Assembly (NCBI GenBank): GCA_009827205.1
Contig: WUAK01000032.1
Coordinates: forward strand, 1 to 15,076
Source: Phycisphaeraceae bacterium
GTDB lineage: Bacteria > Planctomycetota > Phycisphaerae > Phycisphaerales > UBA1924
Direction: 5' to 3'
DNA: 15,076 bases
In this document: positions 7,075 through 13,981 of the stretch, piece after piece
Layout of the letters: each line of letters begins with the position of its first letter
Position numbering within the stretch: position 1 is the stretch's first letter
Position numbers and translations under genes: made by a program
The notes under the pieces: generated by a model
Told to the model about the DNA's origin: nothing
The model's database searches: none
Seen by the model: the letters and a program-made list of their open reading frames with translations, nothing else

Positions 7075-7863
7075 TCAAGCTATATTTCGCTTTGCACGCC
7101 GCACAATACGATCTGTTTCGGGCGTATCCGATTCATCGAGCCACCGATCGGTCAGCTCGATCACGAACTTAGGCGCGGTCTTGCCCGCGTCGTTTAGCCA
7201 GTTGGCGACCGAGTCCTGTACGTACTTACTGCTGTCGGACTTCAGAGGTTCGAGCAGGGGCAGCGCCGGGGAAGGGTCTTCTTTGAGGCTCGTGATGTGC
7301 GCGCACCACACGCCGCGGGGGCGGGTGGCTTCTGTCGCAAACCGGCGGACGTTGGCGCTCCTGGACGTCGTCCACGGGGTGAGCAGCGTGATCGACCGCG
7401 CGACATCCTCGATGATCCGGTCGCGGACGCCCAGCCAGGCGGATTCGCGGACGCCGAAGTGCTCGTCGTCGGCGAACGGTTTGATGCGCGCGATGCGTTT
7501 CTTCAGCGACCAGCCCCTGGTCTCGGTCAGCCCGATCACCATGCAGCACCAGCCGCGAACCGTGTCCGACGGGTGGTCTGCGAAGCGGTCGATCGCGTCG
7601 TCACCGAAGTGATCGAGCAAAATCGCCGCGGCGGTCCGCCAGCGGTTCATGAGCCCCATCTCGGGGTCGTCCGTCAGAGGCTTGATGCCCTTCTTCCCGA
7701 GCTCGGGGGCTGCGTTCAGCAGGAGCTCTGCGGTGTTGATCGCCAGCCCCTCGCCCAGGTTGACCGTCGGGATCTCGCCCTTGTTGAGCGCGCGGAGCAC
7801 GTCATTCGGTACGTTCTTAGGGCTCGAGGCGCCCTTGCGGTTTGGGTCGATCTTGCCAGGCAT
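7075..7863 (-). CDS. AlkC-like HEAT-repeat DNA alkylation repair protein
   Basis: This 262-residue all-helical protein resembles the AlkC branch of the AlkC/AlkD alkylation-repair glycosylases. Those are HEAT-like solenoids that remove alkylated bases such as 3-methyladenine without flipping them. The best evidence is the conserved middle and C-terminal run: NVRRFATEATRPRG (171-184), DPSPALPLLEPLKSD (196-210) and KYVQDSVANWLND (213-225). This matches the family pattern of VRRLxSEGTRPR, then LPLLEALKDDPSxYVRxSVANxLND. The arginine usually found after YV is glutamine here (Q216). No C-terminal Ig-like domain, present in some AlkC proteins, is seen. The ATG at 7863-7861 shares its A with the TGA of the MBL gene (TGATG), implying coupled translation. 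I judge the fold assignment good and the activity unproven. Confidence 0.7.
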   Translation of the reverse strand: MPGKIDPNRKGASSPKNVPNDVLRALNKGEIPTVNLGEGLAINTAELLLNAAPELGKKGIKPLTDDPEMGLMNRWRTAAAILLDHFGDDAIDRFADHPSDTVRGWCCMVIGLTETRGWSLKKRIARIKPFADDEHFGVRESAWLGVRDRIIEDVARSITLLTPWTTSRSANVRRFATEATRPRGVWCAHITSLKEDPSPALPLLEPLKSDSSKYVQDSVANWLNDAGKTAPKFVIELTDRWLDESDTPETDRIVRRAKRNIA

Positions 7864-8555
7864 CAGAAGGGCCTGCGCGTCGGGTTGATCAGCAGGTTGT
7901 CGCGCCCGGGGATGATGACGTCGGCGACCTCGATCGCCTCGGCGAAGCTCTCGCGCGCCTTGTCGAGGTCGTGCGCATCGTCGAGCACCTTGCCCTGATC
8001 GAGATGCTCCGTCGTCGCGACGGCGTCGCCCGTGATGAGCGTCGTGCGGGTGGGGTAAGCCAGGAGCAAGCCGCAGGTTCCGGGTGTGACACCGGGCAGC
8101 GGGAAGAGGCTGACCATGTTCGTCAGCTTGTCCGGGGCGGCCTCGCACCTTGCGAGCATCGCGACCTGGAGTTCGAGTTCGCTGACGACGTCAGAACCCT
8201 GTCCCTCTTCGTCGAGCGCTTTCTTGAGTGTCATCGCAAGAGGTGTCCCCACCGCTTCGCGCTCGGCCTCGGACACGAGCCACGTTGCTTCTTCGAACGT
8301 GGGCAGCCCTCGGCAAGTGTCGGCTTTGAAACTCGTCAGGAAGACGTGCGTGATATCCGCGGGCGAGAGACCCGAACGCTCGAGCAGCCGGCTCGCGATG
8401 ATCTGACCGGGCAGCCCCGGGTCGACCAGGATCGCGGCGTCGCCGTCGAGGATGAGTGTCGTCGTCGCGTGCGGCGGTCGCGGATCGCGCATCGCGTCCA
8501 TGGGCCAGAGCGGGTGCCTCGCGAGTGAGCCGATGGAGATGATGCGGTCTTGCAT
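7863..8555 (-). CDS. Metallo-beta-lactamase-fold protein lacking most metal ligands
   Basis: This 230-residue protein has the MBL layout: a strand followed by ILVDPGLPG (42-50), the position of the metal motif after HVFLT (70-74), GVTPGTCGLLL (155-165) and LITGDAV (173-179). The usual HxHxDH reads SFKADT (75-80), so the three histidines are Ser, Lys and Thr and only D79 remains. The histidine of the GHTPG motif is V156. D177 is kept, and the final GHxD-type motif is PGRDN (216-220). It is therefore probably a non-hydrolytic relative, or a branch using other ligands. The start is ATG at 8555, 9 bases after the coaD stop. A TTG two codons earlier (8561) is possible. The gene is coupled to the AlkC-like gene by TGATG. 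Substrate and partner are unknown. Confidence 0.75.
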   Translation of the reverse strand: MQDRIISIGSLARHPLWPMDAMRDPRPPHATTTLILDGDAAILVDPGLPGQIIASRLLERSGLSPADITHVFLTSFKADTCRGLPTFEEATWLVSEAEREAVGTPLAMTLKKALDEEGQGSDVVSELELQVAMLARCEAAPDKLTNMVSLFPLPGVTPGTCGLLLAYPTRTTLITGDAVATTEHLDQGKVLDDAHDLDKARESFAEAIEVADVIIPGRDNLLINPTRRPF

Positions 8556-8564
8556 GGGCAAACG

Positions 8565-9140
8565 TTAGTCGCCGTTGCCCGCGTCGTCGGCGGACAACTT
8601 GGTCAACGCGGGATGCCCGGCGTCTTTCTTGCGGATGATCGCCTCGATCACCGCTGGCGGGCACATCGACGCGAGCCCCTTGTGCAAGTCGTCGCCCATC
8701 GCGGCGATCTGCTTGATCAGGCTCGAACTCGTGTACGCGAAGCTCTGACCCGCAACCACGAACGCGGTCTCAAGCCCGGCGACCTCGCGGTTGGTCACGG
8801 CGAACTGGACCTCGTACTGCAGATCGGACAGGTTCCGGATGCCCCGCAAAAGAGCAGAGGCGCCGATCGAGCGGGCAAAGTCAACGGTCAGCCCGGTGAA
8901 GGCCTCGACCCTGACGAGACCCAATTCGGGTTCGCTGTCGCGCAGCTCGTCGATGAGAAGTTCTACAAGCTCGACCCGCTCGTTGGCCGAGAAGAGCTCG
9001 TCCTTGCCCGGGTTTCTGCCCACGGCAACAACGACCTCGTCGAAGAGACGCCTGCCGCGAGCGATGACGTCGAGATGACCGAACGTGACCGGATCGAACG
9101 AACCCGGGAAGACAGCGAGGTGCGTGCGGGTCTGTGCCAT
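8565..9140 (-). CDS. coaD: Phosphopantetheine adenylyltransferase
   Basis: This enzyme transfers AMP from ATP to 4'-phosphopantetheine, giving dephospho-CoA in the penultimate step of coenzyme A synthesis in the cytoplasm. The 191-residue protein shows the nucleotidyltransferase signature PGSFDPVTFGH (12-22) with the TxGH motif at 19-22. It also has LLRGIRN (97-103), YEVQFAVTNRE (109-119) and the second nucleotide motif YTSSSLIKQIA (136-146, equivalent to ISSTxVR). It is about 25-30 residues longer than typical CoaD because of a polar C-terminal tail (about 172-191). The start is ATG at 9140-9138. The terminator hairpin of the upstream AhpD-like gene lies just before it (9163-9190), so the coaD promoter must be short, inside the hairpin region, or supplied by read-through. 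It probably heads the coaD-MBL-AlkC-like operon. Confidence 0.95.
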   Translation of the reverse strand: MAQTRTHLAVFPGSFDPVTFGHLDVIARGRRLFDEVVVAVGRNPGKDELFSANERVELVELLIDELRDSEPELGLVRVEAFTGLTVDFARSIGASALLRGIRNLSDLQYEVQFAVTNREVAGLETAFVVAGQSFAYTSSSLIKQIAAMGDDLHKGLASMCPPAVIEAIIRKKDAGHPALTKLSADDAGNGD

Positions 9141-9162
9141 TGGATGATGGTACCAAACACAA

Positions 9163-9190
9163 CCGGCCCCGGGGACAAACCCGGGGCCGG
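9163..9190 (-). terminator. Strong hairpin terminator after the AhpD-like gene
   Basis: A perfect 11-base inverted repeat is present: CCGGCCCCGGG (9163-9173) pairs with CCCGGGGCCGG (9180-9190) around a six-base loop. Read on the minus strand, it is followed by a T-rich run (TTGTGTTTGG). It begins about 30 bases after the AhpD-like stop at 9220, which fits an intrinsic terminator for that gene. It also separates that gene from coaD. Confidence 0.8.
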
Positions 9191-9219
9191 CGTCATTTCT
9201 CAGAGATTGAGGCGATGGA

Positions 9220-9753
9220 TCACACCGCGGGGGGCGTGGGTAGATCGACCTCGGTCTGGTTCACATGGTTGAAGTAGTTGGTGTACGTGGCGAGCGCCGA
9301 AACGGCGACAACCTCGGCGACCGCGCCGTCGTCGTAGCCCGCGGCCTTGAAATCGCTGATGTCGCTGTCGGCGACGAAGCCCCGTTTCTCGTGCAGAGCC
9401 GTGGCGAACCTGCCGAGCGCGGTGAGCTTGGCATCACCGAGGTCTCCGCCGGTGCGGGCGGCGATGGTCTGCTCCTCGGTCAGGCCAGCGCCTTTGCCGA
9501 TGTGGGTGTGGGCGGCCTGGCAGTAGTCGCAGCCGTTGCCCTGTGCGAAGACGAGTTGGATGACCTCTTGCTCCTTCGCCGAGAGCGAGGCTCCCGAGAG
9601 GGCACCCGATCCGTTGAGATAGAAGTTGAGGGCGGCTGCCGAGTTGCCCATGCCCTTGAAGATGTTGAGGTGCTTGCCCTTGAGCGGGCCGTCGAAGATC
9701 TCCTTGACGTCGTCCGAGGCGGATGCGGGATCAACAACGTTGAGACGTGCCAT
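9220..9753 (-). CDS. AhpD-like / carboxymuconolactone decarboxylase-family CxxC protein
   Basis: This 177-residue, mostly helical protein belongs to the AhpD-type alkylhydroperoxidase superfamily. The hallmark is CDYCQAAH, with C75, C78 and H82, preceded by an acidic residue in the helix (E61 or E63). In AhpD this Cys pair and His form the proton-relay and disulfide centre that reduces peroxides or peroxiredoxin. Members are cytoplasmic and usually oligomeric. The start is ATG at 9753-9751, with a near-ideal ribosome-binding site AAAAGGAG (complement of 9761-9768) seven bases away, the best in the window. This suggests high expression. The gene stands alone: a hairpin terminator follows it, and the divergent PHP-glycosyltransferase gene lies upstream. 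A peroxidase-related antioxidant role is inferred. The true substrate or partner is unknown. Confidence 0.85.
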   Translation of the reverse strand: MARLNVVDPASASDDVKEIFDGPLKGKHLNIFKGMGNSAAALNFYLNGSGALSGASLSAKEQEVIQLVFAQGNGCDYCQAAHTHIGKGAGLTEEQTIAARTGGDLGDAKLTALGRFATALHEKRGFVADSDISDFKAAGYDDGAVAEVVAVSALATYTNYFNHVNQTEVDLPTPPAV

Positions 9754-10060
9754 CTGAATACTCCTTTTCCTGGCCCGGATCCCGCCCTGAGTCGCTTTGG
9801 CTCAGGCCCGGGTCGGCCTCTTTGGACCGTGACAAACCCCGTGTTCGCGGTAAGTATGCCCGGCGAATTCAAAACTCTCGTGAAGTCAGGCGTAACCCTA
9901 GCCCCTGGGGTGGTTTGATACGCGATTCCAGCCCGATCGTGGGTATTGGAACTAGAATTGAGGGCCCAAACGGCCTGAGATTGGTCAGATCCGGTGAACG
10001 GAAACCGGACTGATTTTGAAAGCACACGGACGACTTTCCCACGCATTGCAGGGGACGCCC
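9754..10060. promoter_or_regulatory. Divergent intergenic region (AhpD-like / PHP-glycosyltransferase)
   Basis: These 307 bases have no convincing gene and must carry the two divergent promoters. Visible structure: CCTGAG (9786-9791) pairs with CTCAGG (9801-9806). There is an imperfect 22-base palindrome centred on CCCCTGGGG (9894-9915, arms AACC and GGTT). A perfect six-base stem TCCGGT/ACCGGA (9990-9995 and 10004-10009) is followed by CTGATTTTG. A TAGAAT (9953-9958) could be a -10 for the plus-strand gene, but no matching -35 is seen. None of these is assigned to a regulator. Confidence 0.35.
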
Positions 10061-12691
10061 ATGGATCGCGAGATGACCAGCCAGGCCATTGACCGCATGA
10101 CCGATTGGTCAGAGTGGACGCGTATCGACACCCATTGCCACTCCAACGCCTCAGACGGGCCCGCCGTCCGTGCTCTTGGTGTCATCGGGATCCCAGAGTG
10201 CTACTCCGAGCCAGAGGCCGTCTACGACCAGGCCAAGGCCCGGGGCATGGATCTCGTCACCATCACCGACCACGACACGATCAAGGGTGCACTGACCCTC
10301 AAAGAGCGCGGCTTTGAGGACTTCATCGTGGGCGAGGAGGTCACGGTCTACTTCCCGGAGGACCGCTGCAAGCTCCACGTCCTCGTCTGGGGGCTCACAC
10401 CCGAGCACCACGAGCAGATCGAGATGCTCGACCTGCGCGAAGATGTCTACGCCTTCTGCCACTGGCTCCGCGAGAACATGCTCCCCCACTCGCTGGCGCA
10501 CCCGGTCTACATCCAGAACGGCAAGCTCAGCATGTGGCACCTCGAACGCTGCTGCCTGCTCTTCCGAGGGTTCGAGATCGTCAACGGCGCCCACGCGGGC
10601 ACGCACCGTGAGAGCATCGAGCGCTTCCTGCAGTGGCTCGACCCCGAGCGCATCCGCGCGTTCAGCATCAAGCACGAACTCGAGCCGGTCTTCGATCAGC
10701 CATGGATCAAGGGCAAAACGGGCGGCTCCGATGACCACGGCCTCTTGAACATCGGGCGCACGTTCACCGCGATCAAGACCGGCGCCGATCACAAGATCAC
10801 AGACCCACGCGCGTTCTTCGATATCGCGATGCACGGCTGCAGCCGAGCGGGCGGGAACGCGGGTCACGCATCGCTGCTTGCGCACCAGCTCACGACCGTC
10901 GCCAGCCACTACACCGCGCGCAAGCTCCAACCCGATATGGACGCGGGCCAGCGCTATCTGGCGGGCAAGCTGCTCCGCTTTGCTGGTGTGCCCACCGATA
11001 TACCCAGCAAGCCTCGTCTTGCCTGGCACATGGCCAAGCGGAAGCTGCTGCTGGGCAAGCGCAAGAGCCGGAGCCTGCCGATCACCTCGGCTCTCCGAGA
11101 GACGATCGCGCCGGTGCTCGCCGAGTACCCGGATCTCCGCGAGAAGTTCAGCCCCGAAGAGTGGGTCAACGGGTCGGCGCTCAGCGAGCACGAGCGGATG
11201 GCGCAGTTCGCTGACGACCTGACTACCGCCCTCTCGCGGGCGATGGCTTCTGGCGCACTCGACGCGGCTCGCAAGAAGGACAAGAACGGGATCGTCGATC
11301 ACCTGATCAGCTACACGATCCTGCTGGCGGCGCAGGCACCGTACGTGTTCAGCCTGTTCTACCAGAACAAGGAGCGCGAACTCGTGGAGCAGATGAATCA
11401 CAGCCTCGCCGAGCCCGGCTCCGGCGCCAGCGCCCTTGAGCGCCCGATGAAGGTTGCGCTCTTCACCGACACACTGGGCGACGTGAACGGTGTGTGCCGC
11501 TTCATCCAGAATGTTGCCGAGCAGGCGAACAAGACGGGCCGCGATGTTCAGGTCATGACGAGCACGACCTTCGACGTGCCCGAATGGGACAACATCCACA
11601 ACTTCGAGCCAAGCTTTGCGACGAGCATGCCCAAGTACGAGAATCTGCAGCTCGTGCTGCCGCCGCTTGTCAAGATGCTCAGGCACGTGGACAAGCACCA
11701 GCCCGACGTGATCCACATCTCGACCCCCGGGCCGGTGGGCATGGTGGGCTACATCGCGGCCAAGATGCTCAAGGTGCCAGTGATGGGCGTGTATCACACC
11801 GACTTCCCCGCGTACATCGATCACCTCTTCGACGACGCGGGCTTCACCTGGGCGACCAAGAAGTACATGTACTGGTTCTACAAGTCCTTCAGCGGCATCT
11901 TCACCCGCTCGGCGGACTACATCGACTCGCTCGAAGCGCTTGAACTCGACCGGAGCAAGTGCTTCAGGCTCCAGCCCGGCGTGGACACTGAGCTCTTCAA
12001 CACCGGCTTCGAGGACCGCGAGATGTTCGAGCGGCTCGGCTCTGAGGGTTCACTCACCAACGCGCCAGGCAAGGCCGACACCGTGCGTGTGTTGTTCGTT
12101 GGCCGTGTGAGCATCGAGAAGAACCTGCCGATGCTTGTCAAGGTCTGGAAGGAAGTGGACAAGCGCTGCAAGGCCAAGGGGCTTGACGCCGAGCTTGTGA
12201 TTGTGGGCGACGGGCCATATCGCAAGGAGATGTCCCGCGAGCTCAAGAAGACCAACACCCGCTTCCTCGGGTTCCGCCACGGCGAGGAGCTCTCGAAGAT
12301 CTACGCGTCGTGCGACATCTTCGCGTTCAACTCAACGACCGACACGCTCGGTCAGGTAGTGATGGAAGCGCAGGCGTCGGGTCAGGTCGTCATGGTCACC
12401 GACAAGGGCGGCCCCCAGGAAGTCGTGCGCCACGGCGAGACGGGCTTCGTGCTCCCGAGCGAGGACATCAAGCCCTGGATCGAGACGCTCACGATGCTGA
12501 TCGAAGACAACGAGAAACGCGAAGCGATGAGCAGAACGGGTCACTGCGCGATGCAGTCGATGACGATTGCCGATTCGTTCGAGCACTTCTGGCAGGAGCA
12601 CACGAGCGCGTGGCACCGCCACCTCGCGGGCTACGGCATCCGCCCGATCGAGGGCGGCTCGATCACCGCTCCATTGCCCACGTCGCCTTGA
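10061..12691 (+). CDS. PHP phosphoesterase domain fused to GT4 glycosyltransferase
   Basis: This 876-residue fusion has three parts. Residues about 20-245 form a PHP-type metal-dependent phosphoesterase with all usual ligand motifs: HCHSNASDG (H25, H27), TDHD (69-72), GEEV (91-94), SLAHP (144-148) and GSDDHG (222-227). Residues about 260-455 are helical and basic, with no family I recognise. Residues about 463-860 form a GT-B, family-4 glycosyltransferase. It has TDTLGDVNGVCRF near its start, YHTDFPAYIDH, LFVGRVSIEKN, VGDGP and TTDTLGQVVMEAQASG, the last holding the acidic donor-binding motif with D761 and E769. The GT half resembles enzymes such as SqdX/MgtA that glycosylate lipids, but donor and acceptor are unknown. 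The start is ATG at 10061, with AGGGG (10050-10054) six bases upstream. A TTG at 10016 would add 15 residues. The gene is monocistronic. Confidence 0.85.
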   Translation: MDREMTSQAIDRMTDWSEWTRIDTHCHSNASDGPAVRALGVIGIPECYSEPEAVYDQAKARGMDLVTITDHDTIKGALTLKERGFEDFIVGEEVTVYFPEDRCKLHVLVWGLTPEHHEQIEMLDLREDVYAFCHWLRENMLPHSLAHPVYIQNGKLSMWHLERCCLLFRGFEIVNGAHAGTHRESIERFLQWLDPERIRAFSIKHELEPVFDQPWIKGKTGGSDDHGLLNIGRTFTAIKTGADHKITDPRAFFDIAMHGCSRAGGNAGHASLLAHQLTTVASHYTARKLQPDMDAGQRYLAGKLLRFAGVPTDIPSKPRLAWHMAKRKLLLGKRKSRSLPITSALRETIAPVLAEYPDLREKFSPEEWVNGSALSEHERMAQFADDLTTALSRAMASGALDAARKKDKNGIVDHLISYTILLAAQAPYVFSLFYQNKERELVEQMNHSLAEPGSGASALERPMKVALFTDTLGDVNGVCRFIQNVAEQANKTGRDVQVMTSTTFDVPEWDNIHNFEPSFATSMPKYENLQLVLPPLVKMLRHVDKHQPDVIHISTPGPVGMVGYIAAKMLKVPVMGVYHTDFPAYIDHLFDDAGFTWATKKYMYWFYKSFSGIFTRSADYIDSLEALELDRSKCFRLQPGVDTELFNTGFEDREMFERLGSEGSLTNAPGKADTVRVLFVGRVSIEKNLPMLVKVWKEVDKRCKAKGLDAELVIVGDGPYRKEMSRELKKTNTRFLGFRHGEELSKIYASCDIFAFNSTTDTLGQVVMEAQASGQVVMVTDKGGPQEVVRHGETGFVLPSEDIKPWIETLTMLIEDNEKREAMSRTGHCAMQSMTIADSFEHFWQEHTSAWHRHLAGYGIRPIEGGSITAPLPTSP

Positions 12692-12721
12692 CGTTACCTC
12701 AGCGACAAACAAGCGCAAAGA

Positions 12722-12754
12722 GAACGCCGCGGCCAGTGTGAAGCCGCGGCGTTC
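12722..12754. terminator. Hairpin terminator between convergent genes
   Basis: GAACGCCGCGG (12722-12732) is perfectly complementary to CCGCGGCGTTC (12744-12754). One more C-G pair inside leaves a nine-base loop. It lies between the convergent stops at 12691 and 12811. On the minus strand it is followed by TCTTTGCGCTTG, which is moderately T-rich, so it best serves the histone-like gene. On the plus strand no T-run follows, but the hairpin may still act for the glycosyltransferase gene. Confidence 0.7.
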
Positions 12755-12810
12755 CTACGAATAGAGGAGGAAGAGAGAGATTCTTTTCCGTGGTTCTGTC
12801 TAGGCCTGCA

Positions 12811-13680
12811 TTAGGCAGCGCGGCGACGCGTGGTGGTGCGACGCGCGGTGCTCTTGCGTGGGCCGATGCGGCCTGCGACCGACTTGCGGGCCGGGCTCTT
12901 GCGGGCCTTGGTGGTGGTCCGCTTGGCGGTGGTGCGCTTCGTGGTCGGGCGCTTGGCTGCCGTCTTACGCGTGCTGTTCTTGCGAGCGTTGGTCTTGGGT
13001 GCCGACTTGCGGGCCGTGGTCCGCTTGGCGGTGGTGCGCTTGGCAGCGGGCTTGCGCGCTGTGGTCTTGCGGGCGGTCGTCTTGCGGCCGCTGGTGCTCG
13101 ACTTGCGTGCGGTCGTGGTCTTGCGCTTCGCGGTCGTCTTGGGTGCCGACTTCTTCGCGGTGGTGCGCTTGGCGGTCGTCCGCTTGGCAGCGGGCTTGCG
13201 CGCTGTGGTCTTGCGGGCAGTCGTCTTGCGGCCGCTGGTGCTCGACTTGCGTGCGGTCGTGGTCTTGCGCTTCGCGGTCGTCTTGGGTGCCGACTTCTTC
13301 GCGGTGGTGCGCTTGGCGGTCGTCCGCTTGGAAGCGGGCTTGCGCGCCGTGGTCTTGCGGGCGGTCGTCTTGCGGCCGCTGGTCGTGGTCTTGCGTGCCG
13401 TGGTGGTCTTGCGCTTGGCGGTGGTCTTGGGCGCCGACTTCTTCGCGGTGGTGCGCTTGGCAGCGGGCTTGGTGGTCTTCTTCGCTGCGGGCTTGCGGGT
13501 GGTGGACTTCTTGGCGGTGGTCCTCTTGGCCGAGGGGCGGCTCGTGGTGGACTTGCGCGAGGTTGTCTTTCGGGCGGTGGTCTTGCGGCCGCTGGTGGCG
13601 GTCTTGCGTTTGGCACCGGTGTTGGTCCTGGTGCGTTTGGCGGTCGTGCGCCTGGTCCTGCTGGTTCTGGTCGAAGCCAT
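12811..13680 (-). CDS. Histone H1 / HctB-like repetitive basic protein
   Basis: This 289-residue protein is made almost wholly of Lys, Arg, Thr, Ala, Ser and Pro, with virtually no hydrophobic residues, so it is disordered and strongly positive. Short modules such as KRTTAK, GRKTTARK, KSAPKTTAK and RKPAAK recur. This is the composition of bacterial histone H1-like nucleoid proteins (chlamydial HctB, Pseudomonas AlgP and planctomycete relatives), which bind and compact DNA or RNA. That role is inferred. The start is ATG at 13680-13678, with GGAGA five bases upstream. An in-frame ATG at 13692 has a cramped site. Three 144-bp tandem repeats (13001-13432) encode its middle. The biased codons leave long open frames on the other strand, which I treat as shadows. 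A hairpin terminator follows (12722-12754). Confidence 0.85.
   Translation of the reverse strand: MASTRTSRTRRTTAKRTRTNTGAKRKTATSGRKTTARKTTSRKSTTSRPSAKRTTAKKSTTRKPAAKKTTKPAAKRTTAKKSAPKTTAKRKTTTARKTTTSGRKTTARKTTARKPASKRTTAKRTTAKKSAPKTTAKRKTTTARKSSTSGRKTTARKTTARKPAAKRTTAKRTTAKKSAPKTTAKRKTTTARKSSTSGRKTTARKTTARKPAAKRTTAKRTTARKSAPKTNARKNSTRKTAAKRPTTKRTTAKRTTTKARKSPARKSVAGRIGPRKSTARRTTTRRRAA
13001..13432. repeat. Three tandem 144-bp repeats inside the histone-like gene
   Basis: Units begin with GCCGAC at 13001, 13145 and 13289, exactly 144 bases apart. A fourth, decayed copy starts at 13433. Each unit encodes 48 residues. Units 1 and 2 differ mainly in their first 45 bases and are then nearly identical for about 100 bases, including third codon positions. 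Units 2 and 3 share their first 42 bases exactly. This is the signature of recent unequal exchange or gene conversion. Confidence 0.9.
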
Positions 13681-13981
13681 GACTGTCTCCATTGCTCCGC
13701 GGACTCGAACGGTCCTGCGAGCGGGTTGCTGCCCGGGGGTAAGCAAAGGAGAACCCGGGCGATCAAACACGGCCCCGGACACACCCGGCGGCCTGAACAT
13801 CGAGCCTGCAACACTGCACGGCTCTTTCTGGTCGTCTGAATCGGACCCAACTCGGGTTTACTTGCGTTTTTTCGAGCAACCGGGACGTTTTTCTGGGGCC
13901 TAGCGCAGACTCCGCGCAATTTTGATGGCCCGATCTGCCGACCATGGCAACGATCACGTGACCCATTGCAAAGGCAGACCA
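13681..13981. promoter_or_regulatory. Divergent intergenic region (histone-like / DAHP synthase)
   Basis: These 301 bases hold no convincing gene. Next to the histone-like gene, GCCCGGG (13731-13737) and CCCGGGC (13754-13760) form a seven-base inverted repeat with a 16-base loop. It would sit in the 5' leader of that mRNA. Two short T-runs (13866-13871 and 13887-13891) make the middle more A/T-rich, a likely place for promoters of both genes. I found no pair of -35/-10 boxes good enough to assign. Confidence 0.35.

Noticed and set aside
7864..8148. N-terminal extension of the AlkC-like frame to 8148
   Set aside because: The added residues are an Arg/Pro/His-rich out-of-frame reading of the MBL gene. 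The TGATG junction at 7863 gives a natural start.
9979..10113. 11-base direct repeat GATTGGTCAGA at 9979-9989 and 10103-10113
   Set aside because: The second copy is inside the PHP-GT4 coding sequence. Two copies of this length can arise by chance, and there are no further copies nearby.
10151..11824. 557-codon open frame on the minus strand opposite the PHP-GT4 gene
   Set aside because: It is rich in Arg, Val, His, Leu and Ala with no recognisable motif, and it lies wholly antisense to a gene with clear domain motifs. High G+C coding DNA often leaves such open shadow frames.
10061..12691. Possible SQDG synthase (sqdX-like) assignment for the GT4 half
   Set aside because: General similarity to lipid GT4 enzymes is visible, but no sqdB-like sugar-nucleotide gene is nearby and the PHP fusion is not part of known SqdX proteins. 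The substrate is left open.
12811..13680. The repeat block considered as a CRISPR array or minisatellite
   Set aside because: The 144-base units are contiguous, coding and in frame throughout, without unique spacers.
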